DNA of 8,207 nucleotides from Bacteroidales bacterium UBA5281 (GTDB lineage Bacteria; Bacteroidota; Bacteroidia; Bacteroidales; Lentimicrobiaceae): positions 20,247 through 28,453 of the forward strand of contig DHSR01000026.1 in assembly GCA_002410555.1 (NCBI GenBank), read 5' to 3'. Positions 5,414-8,207 of this stretch are shown here, piece by piece. Made by a program: the position numbers and the translations under genes. The notes under the pieces were generated by a model that worked only from the letters and a program-made list of their open reading frames with translations, did no database searches and had not been told where the DNA came from. How positions within the stretch are numbered: the stretch's first letter is position 1; every line of letters begins with the position of its first letter.

Positions 5414-7423
5414 TCAACGTCCTCCAACGGTTTTTGCGATTACAAGTGGAGCAACCAATTCAGCACCTCTGCGTTTGAGCATACCGGCAATTTCTTTGAT
5501 GGTTGAACCACTATCAAAAATGTCATCAATCAATAGAATTTTCTTTTCCTTTACATCAACTTCCGTGGTAAATGCATTCTTCATATTATCTTTCTTCCCA
5601 ATGGCTGATTCAAATATTTTCTGGGGTTCTGTTATTCTGGTCTTTAATATACCATGTGACAATTCAAATTTCAAAGTACGGGAAATTTTCTCAGCAAAAT
5701 TCTTTACAAGATCACCCGATATGGTAGGTGGAACATACATAACCAGGTCGAACATCATGTTCTTAAATTGACTTCTGAATGCTTTTAAGGTAAGACGAAG
5801 CAGGTAATCAGGAAAATCGCCGCCATGCTCATACTTACTGTGATGCAACATTGAACCTACATTTGTTACCCCATACCATGAAGCGGCAACCCCGTCAATC
5901 AATATACCGGTTTTGGTTTCAACCTCTAACACAGGAAAATAGTTCTCCCGAAACGCTTCAATTTTTTGCAACTCCTCAAGCGATGCATTCACTGTTAACT
6001 TCTTTGCCAAATCAACATCGCATTTACCACAGGAATTCACAGCCGTATCGCCCAGATAGTTTTGCAGATACCTCATCCTGCAAACAGTGGCATTCAAATA
6101 ACCTTTCATTTGTTCGAAATCAGCAAGCTTTGCTTCTCTTAATGCCTCAAATCCTGAGGTAGTTAAAGCCGGAGCACTGTATTTTAGTTCGTAATACGGT
6201 TTTGAATTCTTACTGGTTTTTACAACAATACCCTGGTCTATAAGATCATTCAGGATTACGTTTACGGCTGTTTGCTTGAGATTTATTTTTCTGATAATTC
6301 CGTGCAATCCCAAAGGTTCTAGTTTCAGTAAATCAATCAGTCGTTGATAATTATTAATGGAGGGCTTGTTATTCCTGATAAATGACAAAGGCAATTCATC
6401 ATCGGCTGGCGTGTAGAACAGAAAAACGCTGGTTGCCCTGCCATCTCTTCCTGCACGTCCTATCTCCTGATAATAATGAAGCGGTGATGTTGGAATCTGG
6501 GTATGAATAACAAATCGAAGGTTGGGCTTATCCATGCCCATCCCAAGGGCATTCGTCGATACCACACATTTGTATTTATCATTTAAGAAATCAATTTCGA
6601 TGCGTTTTCTTGTTTCATTATCCAGTCCCGCGTTATAATTTGTGGTTATAATCCCGTTGAAATCTAACCATTTGGAGTAAATTTCCGTTTCAGCCTGTGT
6701 GCCACAGTATACCACACCAGTACCCTGGCTTCCCTTTACCAGGTTAAGGACTCCTGCCAGTTTATCTTCCTGATTATTGCAGTATACAACATTTAACGCA
6801 AAATTTTCTCTGCTCAGGTTCCCTCTTAAAACGGTCAATCGGGAATTATCAAACTGATGCTCTATATCTTGCTGAACCTGTAAAGTAGCCGTAGCGGTGC
6901 ATGCAAGAACAGGAAAATCTTTTTGGAGTTGTTTTACCACATTTACAATTCTGCGGTAAGCAGGACGAAAATCATGACCCCAGGTTGAGATACAATGGGC
7001 CTCATCCACAACAACCATTCCCAATCGCATTCGCTGGACCACTTGCTGCCATTCTTCATCTTCCTGCCTTTCAGGTGCAATATATAAGAGTTTATACGTC
7101 CCTTTTTCAGCATTCTGCATAACAACTGCCTTCTCATCAGGCGTAAGTGTGGAGTTTATGTACGCAGCAGCAAGGCCCAATGCCTGCAATTTATTTACCT
7201 GCTCCCGCATCAACGCTATGAGTGGGGTGAAGATAACAGTTGTGCCATAAAGCAACATGCCGGCAAACTGAAAAACAAGAGATTTGCCAAATCCTGTGCG
7301 TTGGATCAGTAATATTCGCTCACCATTTAACAATTTGCTGATGGCTTCCCACTGTTCATCATAGAAGTAAGGCAATCCGAATCTTTCTTTCAGGAGTTCT
7401 TCAGCATGCGTTCTTGTCATCAT
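5414..7423 (-). CDS. rqlH: RecQ-like helicase fused to a phosphoribosyltransferase (RqlH/PsyrT type)
   Basis: This 669-residue superfamily 2 helicase has all RecQ motifs: motif 0 (FYDEQWEAI, about 20-28), Walker A TGFGKS (43-48), Ia TPLIALMREQV (66-76), DEAH (140-143) with the RecQ aromatic loop CISTWGHDFRPAYR (144-157), III ACTATAT (174-180), V NALGMGMDKP (291-300) and VI YYQEIGRAGRDG (317-328). A winged-helix-like segment follows at about 362-415. A zinc-like motif has C448, C465 and C468 at E. coli RecQ spacing, but Asp471 stands where the fourth Cys is expected. The C-terminal part (about 520-669) is a ComF-like PRTase, with KYEHGGDFPDYL (530-541) and the PRPP loop LIDDIFDSGST (631-641). 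HRDC is absent. Two adjacent ATGs (7423, 7420) are possible starts, without a Shine-Dalgarno. The fusion and the DprA-like gene one base downstream match RqlH/RqlI and PsyrTA, a toxin-antitoxin-like anti-phage system. Function here is inferred by homology. Confidence 0.9.
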   Translation of the reverse strand: MMTRTHAEELLKERFGLPYFYDEQWEAISKLLNGERILLIQRTGFGKSLVFQFAGMLLYGTTVIFTPLIALMREQVNKLQALGLAAAYINSTLTPDEKAVVMQNAEKGTYKLLYIAPERQEDEEWQQVVQRMRLGMVVVDEAHCISTWGHDFRPAYRRIVNVVKQLQKDFPVLACTATATLQVQQDIEHQFDNSRLTVLRGNLSRENFALNVVYCNNQEDKLAGVLNLVKGSQGTGVVYCGTQAETEIYSKWLDFNGIITTNYNAGLDNETRKRIEIDFLNDKYKCVVSTNALGMGMDKPNLRFVIHTQIPTSPLHYYQEIGRAGRDGRATSVFLFYTPADDELPLSFIRNNKPSINNYQRLIDLLKLEPLGLHGIIRKINLKQTAVNVILNDLIDQGIVVKTSKNSKPYYELKYSAPALTTSGFEALREAKLADFEQMKGYLNATVCRMRYLQNYLGDTAVNSCGKCDVDLAKKLTVNASLEELQKIEAFRENYFPVLEVETKTGILIDGVAASWYGVTNVGSMLHHSKYEHGGDFPDYLLRLTLKAFRSQFKNMMFDLVMYVPPTISGDLVKNFAEKISRTLKFELSHGILKTRITEPQKIFESAIGKKDNMKNAFTTEVDVKEKKILLIDDIFDSGSTIKEIAGMLKRRGAELVAPLVIAKTVGGR
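5421..5425 (-). promoter_or_regulatory. Shine-Dalgarno deciding the DprA-like start
   Basis: GGAGG on the minus strand lies 8 bases before the ATG at 5412 and inside the last codons of the helicase gene. It is the only strong Shine-Dalgarno at a gene start in this window. It favours the ATG over the upstream TTG at 5427. Confidence 0.75.
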
Positions 7424-7525
7424 ATTAGCTTATTAATAAACGATGGTGGCAAGGTATGGAACATGAGATTAATCCTGAAATTGCTTTTGTTGATAATTAT
7501 ATCCGGTTATTTTGGGATCATTTCA

Positions 7526-7533
7526 CAAACATA
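7526..7533 (-). promoter_or_regulatory. Putative -7 box of the helicase operon
   Basis: TATGTTTG on the minus strand fits TAnnTTTG exactly and predicts a leader of about 95 bases before the ATG at 7423. A second exact match, TAAATTTG, lies at 7570-7563. Neither has a TTG at the right spacing, so the true start site is uncertain. Confidence 0.45.
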
Positions 7534-7560
7534 GAATGAAGAAATTTAAAGTCATTCTAT
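7531..7560. promoter_or_regulatory. Perfect 9-base inverted repeat, candidate operator
   Basis: ATAGAATGA (7531-7539) and TCATTCTAT (7552-7560) are exact reverse complements separated by 12 AT-rich bases (AGAAATTTAAAG). The repeat lies between two putative -7 boxes and overlaps one of them by three bases. It has no T-run and is too AT-rich for a typical terminator. Half-sites centred about 21 bases apart (two helical turns) suit a dimeric DNA-binding protein. No regulator gene of its own is seen in the window. Confidence 0.5.
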
Positions 7561-7593
7561 CGCAAATTTAGAAATATTTTTCAGTATACCGTT

Positions 7594-7638
7594 AAAATAA
7601 AAGCAATGCCCTTAGATATTTTAAACCTAGGGGCATTG
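7594..7638 (-). terminator. Intrinsic terminator after the beta-propeller gene
   Basis: CAATGCCCTTAG (7604-7615) and CTAGGGGCATTG (7627-7638) form a 12-bp stem with one G-T pair and an 11-base loop. On the minus strand it is followed by CTTTTATTTTA. It lies about 44 bases after the stop at 7682 and would separate that gene from the helicase operon. On the plus strand the nearest T-run is 18 bases away, so it is probably one-directional. Confidence 0.75.
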
Positions 7639-7681
7639 ATGTTCAGCGTGGTACTGTTTTTTTTTTACAATTCCGAACTCA

Positions 7682-8194
7682 TCATTTTAATATCATAAAT
7701 TCTGAAACCTCAGAAGACAATTCGCATATTGTATCAGTGACAGCATCTGGCAATAGATTGGTGGTTCTACATAAATACTTCCCATTCCCCGACTCTAACA
7801 TATAATAGACCTGTTTACCATCAGCACTGAACTGTGCATAATATGGACGCGCAGGTGTTTTGATGGAATGCTTTTCATCAGACATAATGTTGTATATTCC
7901 TATGGTATTGTCAGTTTCCCCTGAACAATAACCGGAGCTGTTCCAACGGGAAGTGTTGTGGTATGCTTGTCCACCATTGATGGTAACTTCAGTAACTGTA
8001 TTGTTGTTTACATTCACCAGCTTACGTCCGGGGGAGCTGCTATACAGTAATCCATTGCCATCTGAGGTCATCCCCAATACATTTATCTGACTGTCATTTG
8101 CTTCTCCCAATCGGGTGTATTCCTGTTTATCAAAATCATATTTAAAAAGTATTTTGTAGTCCCAATGGATTGCGCCACCACTTACTGAGCTGGT
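7682..8194 (-). CDS. C-terminal part of a beta-propeller-like protein
   Basis: An open frame of 170 codons runs from just after a TAG at 8195-8197 to TGA at 7682. Its first part (SGGAIHWDYKILFKYDF, then EYTRLGEA and GMTSDGNGLLYSSSP) resembles a repeat of the GloVer type: GG, an IF/LF-x-YD strand, then SDG-x-LY. The later AQFSADGKQVYYML resembles a TolB/PD40 blade. Length is far too short for a propeller, and there is no signal peptide or good start codon. A TTG at 8110 is available but would cut through the first recognisable blade. This is therefore either the 3' end of a larger gene broken by an in-frame TAG, or a gene with a sequence error near the window edge. A terminator follows the stop. 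Function is unknown; such proteins are often exported. Confidence 0.5.
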   Translation of the reverse strand, partial: TSSVSGGAIHWDYKILFKYDFDKQEYTRLGEANDSQINVLGMTSDGNGLLYSSSPGRKLVNVNNNTVTEVTINGGQAYHNTSRWNSSGYCSGETDNTIGIYNIMSDEKHSIKTPARPYYAQFSADGKQVYYMLESGNGKYLCRTTNLLPDAVTDTICELSSEVSEFMILK

Positions 8195-8207
8195 CTAATA
8201 AAACTGG

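Noticed and set aside
5193..5771. A 192-codon plus-strand frame across the helicase/DprA junction
   Set aside because: It runs opposite to two genes with clear family motifs and has no recognisable domain.
7640..7670. Run of ten T (7657-7666) as a plus-strand terminator tail
   Set aside because: It is 18 bases from the hairpin, and no plus-strand gene ends here; the hairpin works better on the minus strand.

Overview
The window looks like a chromosomal segment from a member of the Bacteroidota, probably an environmental or uncultured lineage. Four things point there. Several promoters have the Bacteroidota form (a -7 box like TAnnTTTG, sometimes with TTG about 19 bases upstream). Shine-Dalgarno sequences are mostly absent. 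The outer-membrane barrel protein resembles proteins common in that phylum. The intergenic DNA carries short repeats typical of those genomes (AATCACC-like heptamers, GATTAACACA-like decamers, GTGCCTTAGTGGCA-like units). No 16S gene or full marker is present, so the placement is an inference.

Left part (1-1316, plus strand): a tandem heptamer array runs up to the start of a small eight-cysteine YkgJ-type protein. A SpoU/TrmH-type 2'-O-ribose RNA methyltransferase follows, with its own -7 box. Middle-left part (1335-3483, minus strand): a beta-class carbonic anhydrase lies upstream of an outer-membrane barrel protein. Upstream of both is tRNA-Asp(GTC), with a clear promoter and an intrinsic terminator. 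The methyltransferase and barrel genes converge with an 18-base gap.

Middle part (3484-4242): about 760 bases hold no credible gene. The right two thirds form a mosaic of composite repeats: two near-identical 142-145 base units (A), two identical 55 base units (B), one internally deleted A, and a more diverged relative. The units contain perfect inverted repeats. The last A unit ends 8 bases from the stop codon of the next operon.

Right part (4243-7423, minus strand): a two-gene operon encodes a RecQ-like helicase fused to a C-terminal ComF-like phosphoribosyltransferase, followed after one base by a DprA/Smf-like protein. This pair matches the RqlH/RqlI (PsyrT/PsyrA) arrangement, described as a toxin-antitoxin-like genotoxic helicase with a restraining partner and as an anti-phage defence system. 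A perfect 9-base inverted repeat sits at its putative promoter and could be an operator. The window ends with the C-terminal part of a beta-propeller protein whose frame is closed by a TAG near the right edge. A strong hairpin terminator separates it from the helicase operon.

The most interesting system is therefore the helicase-PRTase/DprA pair. The family is known, but this copy has notable details: an Asp in place of the fourth zinc-ligand Cys, a winged-helix-like insertion before the zinc motif, a possible operator, and a structured repeat array at its 3' border.
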